Origin: Sphingomonas koreensis
GTDB lineage: Bacteria > Pseudomonadota > Alphaproteobacteria > Sphingomonadales > Sphingomonadaceae
Direction: 5' to 3'
Assembly: GCA_006438735.1 (NCBI GenBank)
Contig: RCZF01000006.1
Coordinates: 62,001-126,000, forward strand
Length of the DNA stretch: 64,000 bases
The notes under the pieces are model-generated. The model was not told the origin of the DNA. It searched no databases and saw only the letters and a list, made by a program, of their open reading frames with translations. This document shows positions 63,719 through 64,000 of the stretch, one piece after another (position 1 is the stretch's first letter; each line of letters begins with the position of its first letter). Made by a program: the position numbers and the translations under genes.

Positions 63719-64000
63719 TTAGTCGCGTGTTTTGAACTGCCCTGTGAACAATAGGGCATGCGCGGCGAGCGTGCGGAACATGAACTCAGTGAAGAGGCGC
63801 ACGCGCTTCGTTTTTCGCGTTTCGCCCTGCGTGAGGATCCAAAGCGTTCCGTGCATGTAGAGGTTACTGCCGGGCGATCGCTCGAGCAGCGGATCGGCAT
63901 CGCCGACGAAGCAAGGCAGTATCGTCATGCCGAGCCCCTGCCGCACCGCCGCGACTTGCGTCTCACCGTCGGTCGTTTTGAACGGAACTCCCGTAGCGCG
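63719..64000 (-). CDS. LysR-family regulator, C-terminal part, truncated by window edge
   Basis: The frame is open at base 64000 and ends at 63719. Visible residues VRQGLGMTILPCFVGDADPLL, LWILTQGETRKTKRVRLF and EFMFRTLAAHALLF match the end of the LysR effector-binding domain (AV..GLG...LP.F.GD pattern). The HTH and most of the effector domain lie beyond the window, so target and ligand are unknown. Confidence 0.8.
   Translation of the reverse strand, partial: RATGVPFKTTDGETQVAAVRQGLGMTILPCFVGDADPLLERSPGSNLYMHGTLWILTQGETRKTKRVRLFTEFMFRTLAAHALLFTGQFKTRD

Noticed and set aside
63394..63900. 168-codon minus-strand open frame before the right edge
   Set aside because: Overlaps the LysR coding end in another frame and has Ser/Arg-rich shadow composition.

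Overview
This window is a high-GC alphaproteobacterial chromosome segment, most likely from a sphingomonad (Sphingomonas or a close relative). The pointers are the ATP synthase gene order atpH-atpA-atpG-atpD-atpC with a very short epsilon subunit, an EipA/DUF1134 envelope protein, PhaR beside a thiolase and a PhaC-like protein, a cobalamin riboswitch ahead of btuB, and many dispersed palindromic repeats between genes. The genus is inferred from gene content; no 16S rRNA gene is present.

Layout. 1-5.4 kb: 3'-truncated S8 lipoprotease (minus), then HAD nucleotidase, dapD, glutaminyl cyclase, glpX and a CPBP protease, mostly overlapping on the plus strand. 5.5-10.3 kb: a Gfo/Idh oxidoreductase, then a GH3 beta-glucosidase with its LacI-type regulator. 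10.4-15.2 kb: cobalamin riboswitch and an overlapping btuB-btuF-btuC-btuD set for B12 uptake. 15.3-21.3 kb: valine degradation (mmsA, acyl-CoA dehydrogenase, 3-hydroxyisobutyryl-CoA hydrolase, enoyl-CoA hydratase, mmsB). 21-30.7 kb: L,D-transpeptidase, MHS-type transporter, alanine racemase, thiolase, PhaC-like hydrolase and PhaR, an aspartyl protease with PDZ, and a lone CpaF ATPase. 30.7-36.4 kb: ATP synthase F1 operon (minus) with a lipoprotein gene between atpG and atpD. 36.5-41.3 kb: TonB-like protein, an ada gene frameshifted at its active-site codon, a DNA methyltransferase with an apparent Mrr-like nuclease tail, and an FAH-family enzyme. 41.5-45.4 kb: branched-chain 2-oxoacid dehydrogenase E1a, E1b and E2, which feeds isobutyryl-CoA into the 15-21 kb cluster. 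45.4-52.7 kb: membrane protein, SDR, second thiolase, two-component system, a low-complexity lipoprotein and eipA.

From tRNA-Ser(GCT) at 52.9 kb the content becomes accessory. A compact satellite-like element (about 53.0-60.5 kb) carries a P4-type integrase, AlpA, a RepA-like helicase/primase, a DUF5681-like protein, small phage-like hypotheticals, and one gene on the opposite strand with a HEPN RNxxxH motif preceded by two palindromic GGGACAT modules. Beyond it lie decayed remains: the tail of a gene that may be hsdM, a frameshifted two-TRD HsdS-like gene, a small AT-richer gene, and the 3' part of a phospholipase C with a 7-bp duplication frameshift. A LysR regulator runs off the right edge.

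The points I judge most worth following are the HEPN cargo gene with its repeat operator, the 98-nt palindromic element translated in frame inside the E2 gene (with a second 98-nt copy at 3.6 kb), the C-tract frameshift in ada, the methyltransferase-nuclease fusion, and the lipoprotein gene inside the atp operon.
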